The notes under the pieces are model-generated. The model ran no database searches, was not told the DNA's origin, and was given only the letters and a program-made list of their open reading frames with translations. A program made the translations under genes and the position numbers. From contig CAVURW010000027.1 in the NCBI GenBank assembly GCA_963743595.1, positions 20,821 through 84,820 of the forward strand: a DNA stretch of 64,000 nucleotides. Direction: 5' to 3'. Positions 54,243 through 63,862 of the stretch are shown piece after piece. The DNA comes from CAVURW01 sp963743595. GTDB lineage: Bacteria > Verrucomicrobiota > Verrucomicrobiia > Methylacidiphilales > UBA1321. Within the stretch, counting starts at the first letter, position 1. Each line of letters starts with the position of its first letter.

Positions 54243-55265
54243 ATGTCGCAACCACTTTTCCCACCTATTCCCGAGACTGCTCGCAATCCCATCGATCAAG
54301 TAGAGCGGCTGCCCGCGCTGATTCAAAAGATTCAAAATGAGGTCGGGAACGTCGTTATGGGCCAATCAGATACCGTCGAAGCGATCGTGATTGCGCTCTT
54401 GAGCCGGGGCCATTGTTTGATCGTTGGTGTGCCGGGCTTGGCCAAAACATTGCTGGTGCGCGTCGTCTCGTGCTTGCTGGATCTGCACTTTTCCCGCATT
54501 CAATTCACGCCCGACCTGATGCCTTCCGACATCACGGGCACGGAAATTTTGGAAGAGGATATCGCCACGGGTCATCGGCAGTTTGTCTTTTCGCCCGGAC
54601 CGATTTTTACGCAGGTCTTGCTCGCGGACGAAATCAACCGCACGCCGCCGAAAACGCAGGCGGCGCTATTGGAGGCGATGCAGGAGAAGACGGTCACGAT
54701 TGCCGGGAAGATCCACGGCTTACAGGAGCCCTTCATCGTGTTGGCCACGCAAAATCCTATTGAACAAGAAGGGACCTATCCGCTTCCCGAAGCGCAGCTG
54801 GATCGCTTTCTCTTTGAAATTCCGATCACCTACCCCACGCTCGAAGACGAGGTGAAACTGGTGGAGGCGCATACGTTCACGCCGACAGCAAATCTAAAAC
54901 CGCTGATGACCGCCGAACAAATCCAGGCATTGCGCACCGCCGTAACGCAGATCGTGGCTCCGCCGAACGTCGTGAATTTCGCGGTTCGACTGGTGCGTGC
55001 CACGCGTGGGGAAGACCCCACTTCGCCTAGCTACGTGAAGCGCTGGATTCGTTGCGGGGCCAGTCCTCGCGCCAGTCAAAACTTGATTCTGGCGGGTCGG
55101 GCACGTGCGGCCGTAAAGGGGCGTTTCAATGTGTCGTGTGAGGACGTCGCCGCACTGGCTCCCCTGGTCTTGCGTCATCGCATTTTGCGGAGTTTTCACG
55201 CCGATGCGGATGGTCAAACGACCGACGCAATCATCGCTAAACTGCTTGAGGACGTAAAACCGTAG
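54243..55265 (+). CDS. moxR: MoxR-type AAA+ ATPase
   Basis: A 340-residue ATPase. Walker A is GVPGLAKTLLVR, Walker B LLADEINRTPPKTQAALLEAMQE, and the sensor segment VLATQNPIEQEGTYPLPEAQLDRF is typical of the MoxR group. These proteins act as chaperone-like ATPases with vWA partners encoded next to them, which fits the DUF58 and BatA-like genes downstream. Cytoplasmic. Confidence 0.93.
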   Translation: MSQPLFPPIPETARNPIDQVERLPALIQKIQNEVGNVVMGQSDTVEAIVIALLSRGHCLIVGVPGLAKTLLVRVVSCLLDLHFSRIQFTPDLMPSDITGTEILEEDIATGHRQFVFSPGPIFTQVLLADEINRTPPKTQAALLEAMQEKTVTIAGKIHGLQEPFIVLATQNPIEQEGTYPLPEAQLDRFLFEIPITYPTLEDEVKLVEAHTFTPTANLKPLMTAEQIQALRTAVTQIVAPPNVVNFAVRLVRATRGEDPTSPSYVKRWIRCGASPRASQNLILAGRARAAVKGRFNVSCEDVAALAPLVLRHRILRSFHADADGQTTDAIIAKLLEDVKP

Positions 55266-55288
55266 CACGCCATCGGTTTGAGGCAAAC

Positions 55289-56248
55289 ATGAGCCCGCAA
55301 ACGGAAACCACCTTCAAGGAGAAGTTCAATCCCGACGTGCTCAGTGCGCTATCGGATCTGCAATTTCGCACGCGATACATAGTGGAAGGTTACCTGAACG
55401 GGATCAACAAAAGCCCGTTTCACGGATATAGCTCAGAGTTCCGGGAATACCGCGATTACCAGGCCGGGGACGATTTGCGCCGGCTCGATTGGCGACTCTA
55501 CGCGCGGGCAGATCGCCTCTGCATTCGGCGTTATGAACAGGAGACGAATCTCCAGTTTTACGTGTTGCCAGATACGAGTAAATCGATGTCCTACGGAGGA
55601 TCGCGCGCCTGGTGCCACAAGCTCGATTACGTGAGGTTGATCTCGGCCTCACTGACTTGGTTGATGCTCAATCAGCGCGATTCAGCCGGTCTTTTCATGA
55701 TGGAAGATCCCGGCGTTGAGAAAGATTTTTTGGGCAACGAAAAGAGTGCAGAGCCGGAGTTGTGCTATTTGAAAGCGTCGCAAAAGCCGAGCCAACTCGG
55801 AAACGTCTTTCGGCATTTGGAGGCGGTCAATCCGGTGCCCGGCCCCTGTCTGCATACCGTGCTGGAACATTGTCGGCGGCTGGTTCGACGCAAGAGCGTC
55901 ATCGTGATTTTAAGCGATCTATTTGATCCATCCGACGATATTAAAGATCAATTGAAACAGCTGCGTTTCTTTGGCCACGAACTGCTGGTGTTTCATATTC
56001 TGGACCCGGACGAACAAGATTTTCCATTTCAAGAGGGCTCTATTTTTCAGGATATGGAAAACGGCGTTCGCCGACGGATTTCGCCGAATTCAATTCGCCA
56101 AAAGTACATCGAGAGAATCACAAAATTCTTTGAGGATTATCAGCACTTTTTCACTGAGCTGGGCGTCAGTTACACCCTCATGCCGACGACCACCGATCCC
56201 ACCCGCGCGCTCGCTCACTTTCTGGCCCAACGCAAGCTCTTCATTTGA
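55289..56248 (+). CDS. DUF58 domain protein
   Basis: A 319-residue protein of the vWA-like DUF58 family. The signature YRDYQAGDDLRRLDWRLYAR is present. A vWA-type segment follows (YVLPDTSKSMSYGG, with Asp-x-Ser-x-Ser) and later VIVILSDLFDP. No N-terminal membrane helices, unlike some DUF58 proteins. It follows MoxR by 23 bases and is a standard partner of it. Confidence 0.9.
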   Translation: MSPQTETTFKEKFNPDVLSALSDLQFRTRYIVEGYLNGINKSPFHGYSSEFREYRDYQAGDDLRRLDWRLYARADRLCIRRYEQETNLQFYVLPDTSKSMSYGGSRAWCHKLDYVRLISASLTWLMLNQRDSAGLFMMEDPGVEKDFLGNEKSAEPELCYLKASQKPSQLGNVFRHLEAVNPVPGPCLHTVLEHCRRLVRRKSVIVILSDLFDPSDDIKDQLKQLRFFGHELLVFHILDPDEQDFPFQEGSIFQDMENGVRRRISPNSIRQKYIERITKFFEDYQHFFTELGVSYTLMPTTTDPTRALAHFLAQRKLFI

Positions 56249-56250
56249 TT

Positions 56251-58314
56251 ATGCTGCTGAGCTTCCTCAATCCCTGGCTTTGGCTCGGCTTGGCGGCTTT
56301 GGGAGGGCCGATCTGGTTGCACTTACGTCGGCGCGATCGCGAGAAAATCGTCTATTTCTCCGCGATGCGGTTTTTGGAAGATCAGCCCATTGAACGGAAG
56401 CCGCCGATGCAATTGCAGCATCTCTTGCTTCTTTTGTTACGGCTGCTCGCGGTGCTTCTGCTGGTGGCTGGCTTTACGCAACCGTACAAGCCGGAACAAT
56501 CCCCCTCCATCTCTTCCAGCCTGGTATTTGTGCTCGATAACACAATGAGCCGCCATGTCGATAATGGTTTCGAGAATGATCGGGAAACGATATTGAGCGC
56601 GCTACAGAATGCAGGGCCGCACAGTCAGATCGCGGTGGTGGAAATGTGCAAGCAGCCGGTGGTGATCGCTGGGTTTGGCGATACTCCAGATCAGGCTATT
56701 GCCAAGGTGACCGCGTTGAGGGCGACCAATCAACGCGGCTCGCTGCTGGCGGCGCTACGTGAGGCGAATCTTCTTCTGAAACAATCGATCTGCGAGAGCA
56801 AACACATCACGGTGCTATCGGATCATCAGGAAAATCAATGGACCGAAAACCCCGGTGCGCCGCCGTTTCTCGCGCCTGACAGCGTCACGCTCTCGCCCTT
56901 TTCAAGTGTGGCGGAACGCCCGAATTTCTATATCGCGGAGCCGCAATTGGCGCGGCTGTTTTTAGGCGATGCCGCGCTGATTCACTTCGCCGTTTTGTTG
57001 GGGCACACCGGTCCGGGAAATAGTGCGGATGTGGCGCTTTCTGCAAATGGCCAGACCGTATTTCACGAGCCGGTTCAGCTCGATCCGAAGACGGATAAGC
57101 TGACGTTGACGAAGCAATGGGCGTGCGATCCCACGCAGTGGCTCTTGGGCGCGGCTACGGTTACTGCGTCGGCGGATGATCTACCGCTGGACAACACCGC
57201 CTACTTCGCACTGCCGCCGGTAAGCGAAGGTCGCGTCGCGCTCATGAGCAAGAGCGTCTACCTGAAGGCCGCTCTCTCCGCTGACGTGGTGAAGGGCCAC
57301 TGGAGCGTGCGAGAGGTGCGTCCGACTTTGCTCGCAAATGAGCTGGAAGCACCTGCCGAGAATGACGCCGATGTTTTGATCATCGACGCCAGCTATCTGC
57401 AATCGGCTGACGCGCGACGCCTCGCGGATCGCTATTTCAAGAATGGCCACGGCGTTTTTATCACAGTCGACCGGCTCTCCACGCTCATGACTGGCTACCT
57501 CCACGATCTCGGTTTTACGCCGAAATCGATCCTCGCTTCTTCGGAGCACAGTCCGCAGCAGCCGATTCGCTACTTCGATGAAGATTCGCCGATTTTTCAG
57601 CCATTTAAGTTTATGGATCTCAGCAGTTTTATGGACGTGCGCGTGGGAGATTCCGCTGAGCTGGAGTCCACGCAGGCCAAGGCGCTTCTTTACGGTCACG
57701 ACGGGGAAGGACTGCTCTACACAGGAACGAAAGATGCCGGGCGATTTCTTCTGTGCACCTTTGCATTTGATCGCAATCAAACCGATTGGGTGATTCATCC
57801 CAGCTTCGTGCCGTTTGTCGATCTGGCTCTGCAATCGCTTCGCACACAAAATAATAACGTCACCAATCTCGAGCCGGGTGAATCGTGGCTCATCAAAATA
57901 CCGACGAATCGTGTTGTAAAAACGGTGTCGCTCTATTCCAGCACGCAACAGGTCGCCAGTGCGAAAGTGGATGAAAATCATCGGGCGACCTTGATTGCCC
58001 CGGACGAGCTTGGCATCTATAAATTGACCTACGACAAAGAGGCCGTCATGGAACAGGCGCTGGTCGTGAATGCGCCGACTCAGGAATCCGATCTGCATTA
58101 TATTCAGAAGCCGCCGGAGCTCCTCACGGCGTGGACATTATCTCGCTACGATCCCGTTAAGCAAAACAAGCCGAGCGATCAGCGGGTGACTCCCGAGCAA
58201 GACGCCGCTAAGCAGAATTATTGGTGGATGCTTTTAATGGCGGGGAGCGCTATGCTTTTGTGCGAGATGGTTTTGCAAGTGGGGTTCGTCGGGCGAAAGG
58301 AGAGTTCACCATGA
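56251..58314 (+). CDS. BatA-like membrane protein with vWA-like domain
   Basis: The ATG at 56251 is preferred (the frame also reaches a TTG at 56245). The 687-residue product begins with the BatA N-terminal signature (LSFLNPWLWLGLAALGGPIWLHL) and has a second membrane helix near 55-75. Then comes a vWA-like domain with a degenerate metal motif (LDNTMSR), a large periplasmic part, and a C-terminal membrane helix (about 650-672). It overlaps the next gene (ATGA) and follows DUF58 by two bases, so the whole set is coupled. Confidence 0.83.
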   Translation: MLLSFLNPWLWLGLAALGGPIWLHLRRRDREKIVYFSAMRFLEDQPIERKPPMQLQHLLLLLLRLLAVLLLVAGFTQPYKPEQSPSISSSLVFVLDNTMSRHVDNGFENDRETILSALQNAGPHSQIAVVEMCKQPVVIAGFGDTPDQAIAKVTALRATNQRGSLLAALREANLLLKQSICESKHITVLSDHQENQWTENPGAPPFLAPDSVTLSPFSSVAERPNFYIAEPQLARLFLGDAALIHFAVLLGHTGPGNSADVALSANGQTVFHEPVQLDPKTDKLTLTKQWACDPTQWLLGAATVTASADDLPLDNTAYFALPPVSEGRVALMSKSVYLKAALSADVVKGHWSVREVRPTLLANELEAPAENDADVLIIDASYLQSADARRLADRYFKNGHGVFITVDRLSTLMTGYLHDLGFTPKSILASSEHSPQQPIRYFDEDSPIFQPFKFMDLSSFMDVRVGDSAELESTQAKALLYGHDGEGLLYTGTKDAGRFLLCTFAFDRNQTDWVIHPSFVPFVDLALQSLRTQNNNVTNLEPGESWLIKIPTNRVVKTVSLYSSTQQVASAKVDENHRATLIAPDELGIYKLTYDKEAVMEQALVVNAPTQESDLHYIQKPPELLTAWTLSRYDPVKQNKPSDQRVTPEQDAAKQNYWWMLLMAGSAMLLCEMVLQVGFVGRKESSP

Positions 58315-60899
58315 GAATAATGTCACAGACCGTTCGGGAGCAGTTGGAAGCCACTCGCTTTAAGTGGCGGCTGATTCGTTTTGGCGAGATCATTTCCGTA
58401 ATCGCCACGTTGTTTTGCCTGACTTGGTTCTCGATTGAGCTGGCTGCTTTTACCGGAAAACTCACCAGCATCACCACGTTCGAGTTGGTGCTCGTTTTGT
58501 TCATCAGTGCGGTCGTGGTCGTTTCGTTATTTGCATTCCTCGTAGCCATGATGCTCGCGCCAAGGCCAGAAGGAATTGCTCGCGCGATCGACACGAGTTA
58601 CCCGCAAATGCTGGACCGACTCAGTACCTTGACGTTCCTGGAGCGCAATTGGAAAGCGCATTCCATTTTCCAACCGCGCATTGAGGCACAGGCCGAGCAG
58701 GTGATCCGCCGCGAGCAGGCGAAAGTGCTTCTAGGAAGCTCACGACTGCAGACGCTCGCCCTCATCTTCACAATCGCCTTAGTAGGTGCCGTCTCGTTTC
58801 AAATCTACTACCGGCCCTTCGCGAATCTGAAAACGGACGAGGCTCCCCCGGCACCCAGCAAGAGTGGCAAACCGGAATCGACGTTCGACCTGAAACCCCA
58901 GGACATCACGACCAAAGAAGACGCCGCAAAAGCGTGGGGGGAAGTGAAGATTGTCGAGCCGGGGCGCGACGTGAAATTGACGAAAGTGGATGTACTTCCG
59001 CTTCAGATCGAGATGGCCACGAGCGGCCCCATTCTCTCGCCGGAATGGGTCTATTCCGTGAACGGGGGAGTTGAAGTCGAAAACAAGCTCGATGCACCGA
59101 AGGAGCCCTCTTACGGCGTCTACGCGCCGCTGATTTATTTAGATGAACTCGGCGTCAGTGACTGGGATGTGGTGAGTTATTACGCGTCAGCACGGAACGA
59201 TCCCGCGAAGATTTACTCATCGAAAATTTACTTCATTCAGATTCGTCCATTTCGTCGCGACCTCTTTAAGAGCGATGGCTCCGCGAAGGATGGGCAAGCC
59301 ATGAAAACGGGGATGGAATTGATGGAACAGATTTCGGGTTTGATCGAAGAACAGACCAAGATCATTCAAGAAACGCAGGTCTACATCACCACCACCTACC
59401 CAAAGCCGGAGATGCAACAGCAGGACGCGAAAGGCTTAACCAACGCGGAATCGGCACTGGAAGAATCGACCGATCACCTCTTCGCCAAGCTCGTTTCCGA
59501 GGGCGAAAATACCGATTTAGGCACGGTGCTGGATCACTTGGTTCTGGCCGAAAAAGAGATGACATTTGCGACTCAGGCGCTGGCGGATCAAGTCGGTGCT
59601 GACGGAAAGCGCCATGAGCTGGGCGCGCTTGCTGAATTGGTGGCGACGCGGAAGAAATTGAAGAAGATGATCGATAACCGGAAAGACAACGGTTTCAAAG
59701 GCAATCCTGGGGAGGGTAGCGCCTCCGGTGACGATGACGACCCAAGCCCGACGGCGGAGGACAGCGCACACAAACTCTCCCAAGTCTCGGAGGTGCATGA
59801 TCGCGAGAAAGCAGCTTTGGATCAACTGCATAAGCTGGTGACAGATCAGCGTGCGCTCGCCGATTCCGCTTCGAATTCCGCGTCGAAATCGAAAGAAGAG
59901 AACCGGATCAACGATGGTCTCAAAAAACTGATCGAGAAAGATCCTAATATGTTTAGGGGTTCCGAAGCTGAGGTGAGCAATGCACAGAGCAAGATCAACG
60001 AAGCCTTAGATACCCTGGCAGATGGCGATGCGAATACGGAGCTCACGCATGCCGCAGATGCGATGGGTGATCTGGAGAAAATCGCGGCGAAAAACCAAAA
60101 GCAGCAAGAATTGGCACAAGCGTATCAGCTGAAGAAAATTCTGGATCACAACATTAACTCGCTCGATAAGGAATCGGCTCAGCCGGGCACGCTATCCGAC
60201 GATCAATTAAAGAACCTGGCTGACTCCTCCGAACGCACGACGGATGCGCTGAAGGATTACACTGGGAACAGCCCGATGGGGTCGCGCCCGCCCTTGAAAG
60301 CCGCTTTGTCCAATGAGAAGCAGCAGGCGTTGCATCAAGATATGCAGAACATGGCGCAATCGACTCCAGGTGATGGACGGACGAAAGCGGTGCAGCAAGG
60401 GAGCTCGGATCTGAAAGAGATTAGCCAGGCGTTTGATGCGAGTCAGCCGGGGACGATTCGAGCTTCGCAATCTGGAAAACCCATGGAGTCAAAGCCGGGC
60501 GATGAGCTGGATGATGCGCGTCAGGAACTGATGAGCTTGGAACAGAAAGACCATGCGCGTACACCGGAGGATGAAAAGAAGGCGCAGGCCGATATTCTCC
60601 ACGACGTGCAGGCTTACCTGGATAACTCCAAACCCGACCCGACCGATTCCGCGAAAATGGTGTTGATGGATGATGTGAAAGATTTACAAAAGACCGATAA
60701 GCCATTGCCGATGGACCCGGAGAGCGTGAAGAAGTTGCTCGACGAAATTGAAGCCGTGCGTATCGAGGCGAACGACCAGAATCGCAACACAACCCCTCGC
60801 GAAATCACCGACGTCGATCCCTCGAAGTTTCCGGCGACCTACCGGACTCGTATTCAGCATTATTACGAAGAGCTCTCGAAGAATCCGAATGAGCAGTAG
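58311..60899 (+). CDS. Large membrane protein with long coiled coils (DUF4175-like)
   Basis: The ATG at 58311 follows AAAGGAGAG and overlaps the upstream stop as ATGA, so it is chosen over the upstream frame opening at 58221. The 863-residue protein has two N-terminal membrane helices (about 25-50 and 60-85) and a third near 150-170. A beta-rich part follows (about 200-320), then a very long charged, Gln/Lys/Asp-rich helical region (about 340-860). It resembles proteins that accompany MoxR/vWA genes in the PVC group. Probably a scaffold of that complex. Confidence 0.72.
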   Translation: MRIMSQTVREQLEATRFKWRLIRFGEIISVIATLFCLTWFSIELAAFTGKLTSITTFELVLVLFISAVVVVSLFAFLVAMMLAPRPEGIARAIDTSYPQMLDRLSTLTFLERNWKAHSIFQPRIEAQAEQVIRREQAKVLLGSSRLQTLALIFTIALVGAVSFQIYYRPFANLKTDEAPPAPSKSGKPESTFDLKPQDITTKEDAAKAWGEVKIVEPGRDVKLTKVDVLPLQIEMATSGPILSPEWVYSVNGGVEVENKLDAPKEPSYGVYAPLIYLDELGVSDWDVVSYYASARNDPAKIYSSKIYFIQIRPFRRDLFKSDGSAKDGQAMKTGMELMEQISGLIEEQTKIIQETQVYITTTYPKPEMQQQDAKGLTNAESALEESTDHLFAKLVSEGENTDLGTVLDHLVLAEKEMTFATQALADQVGADGKRHELGALAELVATRKKLKKMIDNRKDNGFKGNPGEGSASGDDDDPSPTAEDSAHKLSQVSEVHDREKAALDQLHKLVTDQRALADSASNSASKSKEENRINDGLKKLIEKDPNMFRGSEAEVSNAQSKINEALDTLADGDANTELTHAADAMGDLEKIAAKNQKQQELAQAYQLKKILDHNINSLDKESAQPGTLSDDQLKNLADSSERTTDALKDYTGNSPMGSRPPLKAALSNEKQQALHQDMQNMAQSTPGDGRTKAVQQGSSDLKEISQAFDASQPGTIRASQSGKPMESKPGDELDDARQELMSLEQKDHARTPEDEKKAQADILHDVQAYLDNSKPDPTDSAKMVLMDDVKDLQKTDKPLPMDPESVKKLLDEIEAVRIEANDQNRNTTPREITDVDPSKFPATYRTRIQHYYEELSKNPNEQ

Positions 60900-60930
60900 C
60901 GTGGGCCAGGAGGGCTGATTTCGAAACTTT

Positions 60931-63183
60931 ATGACCGTCGCCACGTTTACTTTTGACGCGTCGTGGGAGCTGATTCCCGGTGCCATTTTGATCGGGCTGG
61001 TGCTCGTGATGATGGCCCGGGATTTAGCCAAACGCGGGCTGGAGCGCTCGAAAATGGCGCTCTTGCTCGGGCTCCGTTCTGTGGCGCTGATTCTCCTACT
61101 CTTTCTTGCCGCACGCCCGGTAACGGTGCGCAGTCACGTGCGCAGTGGTGCACCGTACGTGGCGGTGCTTTTGGATCGAAGTGAGAGCATGTCTTTAGAG
61201 GAGACCAAGCAGACGCGATTTGCGCAAGCGACGCATTTTCTTAAGGAAGAGCTGGCTCCGGCGTTTCAAAGTGAGGGCTGGAAAGTTCACCCGTGGCTGT
61301 TTGCGGATAAGGCAAGCCTGAGCACGGCGGAGGACATTTCCGTTACCGAACCGAATGGCCCTCGAACCGATTTGGCAGGCGCGATTGTGCAATCGTTGCA
61401 GGAGGGCACGGAGCCGCCCATCGCTGTCGTGGCGCTTACGGATGGCTCAGCCAATGACACGACGCAAAATACCAATGCGCTGAGCAGCCTCATTCAAACG
61501 CAGACGCCGTTTTATGGAATTGGATACGGTTCGGACGAAGGGCCGGCCACCTTGAATTTACAGAAAGCCACAGCTCCGACGATCGTGGCCGTAAAACAGG
61601 AATTTCATGTGAGCGCGCAGCTGAGTTTTTGTGGGACCAGCATTACGGATTTCGACCTGATCTTGTCCCGGGACGGACAATTACTTCAGCACAAGAAAGT
61701 GGCCGGATTTACCGGATCGCGCACGTGGTCGGAAGCCTTTGGGGTGAGCGAAGAGGCGGAGGGCCGACACAACTACACAATTGAAGTTTCGCCGCCGAAC
61801 CTGGAGAAGCTGATCGTCGGTAAAAACAAAGATAGCGTGGAGGTGAAGATCTCGAACGAGAAAGATCTGCGTATTCTCTTTGTGCAGGGAATTCTCACAT
61901 GGGATTACAAATTCATCTCACTGGCGGTGCGAACGGATCCTGCCCTGCGGCTGACCGGATTGAGCCAAACTTCGGATCATTCCGTGTACCGACAAAACGT
62001 GGAGAAATCGGGTGAGCTGATCGATGGGTTTCCGACGACTTTGGAACAAATCGCGCCCTATCGTGTGGTTGTTATTTCGAATTTAAAACCGGCCACCTTG
62101 AACGAGACACAACAGCAGGTTTTAACGCGATTTTGTGGTGAACTGGGAGGCGGTGTGCTGATGATCGGCGGTCCGGGAACGTTCGATGCTTCGTGGCAGG
62201 GAAGTACCCTCGAGAAATTGATGCCTGTGACCTTCGATCCAAATCCCGGCGTCGAGTTGGATCAACCGTTTCACCTCAAACTATCGGACGACGCGTTGCG
62301 TCAGCCGGTCTTTCAATTGGGGACCTCCGCTGAAACGCAGGAAGCGTGGGATTCTTTGCCGGCGTTCAATCAATACGGACGGGTCGATCGAGCCAAACCG
62401 GGTGCCGTGATTTGGGCTTACCACGAGAGTGATATCGGGCCAAATGGAAAGCGCATCCTTATGGCGGAGCAGAATTACGGAGCTGGTCGTTCCGCCGTGA
62501 TTTGTCTGCAGAATTTCTGGAAGTGGCGACTGGCGAAAGAGAGCGATCCCAAGCAGTTCGATCGCTTTTGGCGGCAGCTCTTCCGCTACATGGGTGATTA
62601 CGGGCGGCAGAGTGTGATTATCGATTTTGCCGACCAACAACTCGATCCCCCGACCGATATTCATATGACACTCGAGCGCCATGCGACCCCGAGCGATTTT
62701 TCTAACGCAACGCCGACGCCGACCCCGGCTGGTGGTGCACCAACCTTCGCGGTCATCATTCATGATCCCGATCAAAAAGAGGTCTTACACCAGGACGCGA
62801 CCCTGCCGATTAACCAAGCTGTGCCTGTGGTGTTTCACGCGCAAAAAGAGGGCGTTTACGAAATCGAGATTCAAGATTCGTTACACATCGTTGTTTCGGA
62901 ACGTAGCCTGCAATTGCAAAACACGCGGCTCGAAATGCAACAGACGGCGCGGGATATGGAGAACTTAAAGCAGTGGGCGTCGCTGACGCAGGGGCAGGCG
63001 TTTAAATCGGAGGAATTACTCGATCCCGGACCATTGCTTGCTGCAATTCACAAACACCTCCAGTCGAATGAGAACGCCAGTTCGGATCGCATGCCGTGGG
63101 GAATTCAGGCATCGACTTTATTCGCGCTTTTAGGGATGCTCTGCGTGGAATGGGTGTTGAGAAAGCAGTGGAATCTCCTATGA
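60931..63183 (+). CDS. vWA and glutamine-amidotransferase-like membrane protein
   Basis: A 750-residue protein. Two N-terminal membrane helices (about 12-28 and 43-62) are followed by a vWA domain with an intact metal site (LLDRSESMS, Asp-x-Ser-x-Ser; and VVALTDGSAND). Then come beta domains and a GATase-1-like domain (about 305-530; VLMIGGPGTFDASW), then a beta domain. The last helix is near 720-740. It overlaps the DUF4159 gene by ATGA. It is the likely active vWA partner in this train. Confidence 0.82.
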   Translation: MTVATFTFDASWELIPGAILIGLVLVMMARDLAKRGLERSKMALLLGLRSVALILLLFLAARPVTVRSHVRSGAPYVAVLLDRSESMSLEETKQTRFAQATHFLKEELAPAFQSEGWKVHPWLFADKASLSTAEDISVTEPNGPRTDLAGAIVQSLQEGTEPPIAVVALTDGSANDTTQNTNALSSLIQTQTPFYGIGYGSDEGPATLNLQKATAPTIVAVKQEFHVSAQLSFCGTSITDFDLILSRDGQLLQHKKVAGFTGSRTWSEAFGVSEEAEGRHNYTIEVSPPNLEKLIVGKNKDSVEVKISNEKDLRILFVQGILTWDYKFISLAVRTDPALRLTGLSQTSDHSVYRQNVEKSGELIDGFPTTLEQIAPYRVVVISNLKPATLNETQQQVLTRFCGELGGGVLMIGGPGTFDASWQGSTLEKLMPVTFDPNPGVELDQPFHLKLSDDALRQPVFQLGTSAETQEAWDSLPAFNQYGRVDRAKPGAVIWAYHESDIGPNGKRILMAEQNYGAGRSAVICLQNFWKWRLAKESDPKQFDRFWRQLFRYMGDYGRQSVIIDFADQQLDPPTDIHMTLERHATPSDFSNATPTPTPAGGAPTFAVIIHDPDQKEVLHQDATLPINQAVPVVFHAQKEGVYEIEIQDSLHIVVSERSLQLQNTRLEMQQTARDMENLKQWASLTQGQAFKSEELLDPGPLLAAIHKHLQSNENASSDRMPWGIQASTLFALLGMLCVEWVLRKQWNLL

Positions 63184-63851
63184 AAACACTTCTGAAATCG
63201 ACAGTGGGTTTATTGATTTGCGCCGGGGTGCTCAGCCCTGTTTCGGCGGATATCGATAAGGACGCGACCTTCTTTGTGGGTCGCCTCAAATACAGCCAGA
63301 ATGATGGCGATGATTGCAGTTCGGTTGCAGCGGAATTGGGGCGATTGATCGGTCGTGCGTCGACCATTCCGGTGCAGGCAGAACGGAAAATTCGACTCGC
63401 CGATGACAGCATGTTTGAGACGCCGTTTCTTTTCATGAACGGGCACAACGATTTCGTTCTATCGGATGTGGAAGTGGCGAATCTTCGGCGTTACTTCAGT
63501 CACGGCGGTTTTCTGCTCGGATCGGGCTGCTGTAATACGCCCGGTTTTCCACTCGCTTGGCGACGCGAATTCAGTCGCATTTTTCCTGGCGAACCGGTTC
63601 GTAAAATACCCTTCGACGATCTGATCTACAGAGCTTTCTACAAGCTTAACGGAATTCGAGCATTGGATCGTAATGACCTGATTCAGCTCGATGGACTCTA
63701 TCATGACGGCGAGTTGGTGGCTGTGATGTGCGAAGACGGGCTCTGCTGTTCTTTTGCAATGGGCAATGAATGCAATGCCGGCCATGGTGTTGCTCCTGAA
63801 GATGGCCGTAAGATTGCGTTGAATGTGGCGGTCTATTCGTTGACGCATTAG
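63180..63851 (+). CDS. DUF4159 domain protein, exported
   Basis: The ATG at 63180 overlaps the stop of the vWA gene (ATGA). The 223-residue product has a signal peptide (about 1-22, ending SPVSA). The DUF4159 core reads FFVGRLKYSQNDGDD, then LRRYFSHGGFLLGSGCC and FSRIFPGEPVRKIPFDD. The fold is related to GATase-like domains. DUF4159 proteins usually occur at the end of MoxR/vWA trains, as here. Confidence 0.85.
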   Translation: MKTLLKSTVGLLICAGVLSPVSADIDKDATFFVGRLKYSQNDGDDCSSVAAELGRLIGRASTIPVQAERKIRLADDSMFETPFLFMNGHNDFVLSDVEVANLRRYFSHGGFLLGSGCCNTPGFPLAWRREFSRIFPGEPVRKIPFDDLIYRAFYKLNGIRALDRNDLIQLDGLYHDGELVAVMCEDGLCCSFAMGNECNAGHGVAPEDGRKIALNVAVYSLTH

Positions 63852-63862
63852 CCTGCGACCAC

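Noticed and set aside
57181..58098. Minus-strand frame of 305 codons inside the BatA-like gene
   Set aside because: It is Arg/His-rich with no coherent domain and lies inside a well-supported gene.
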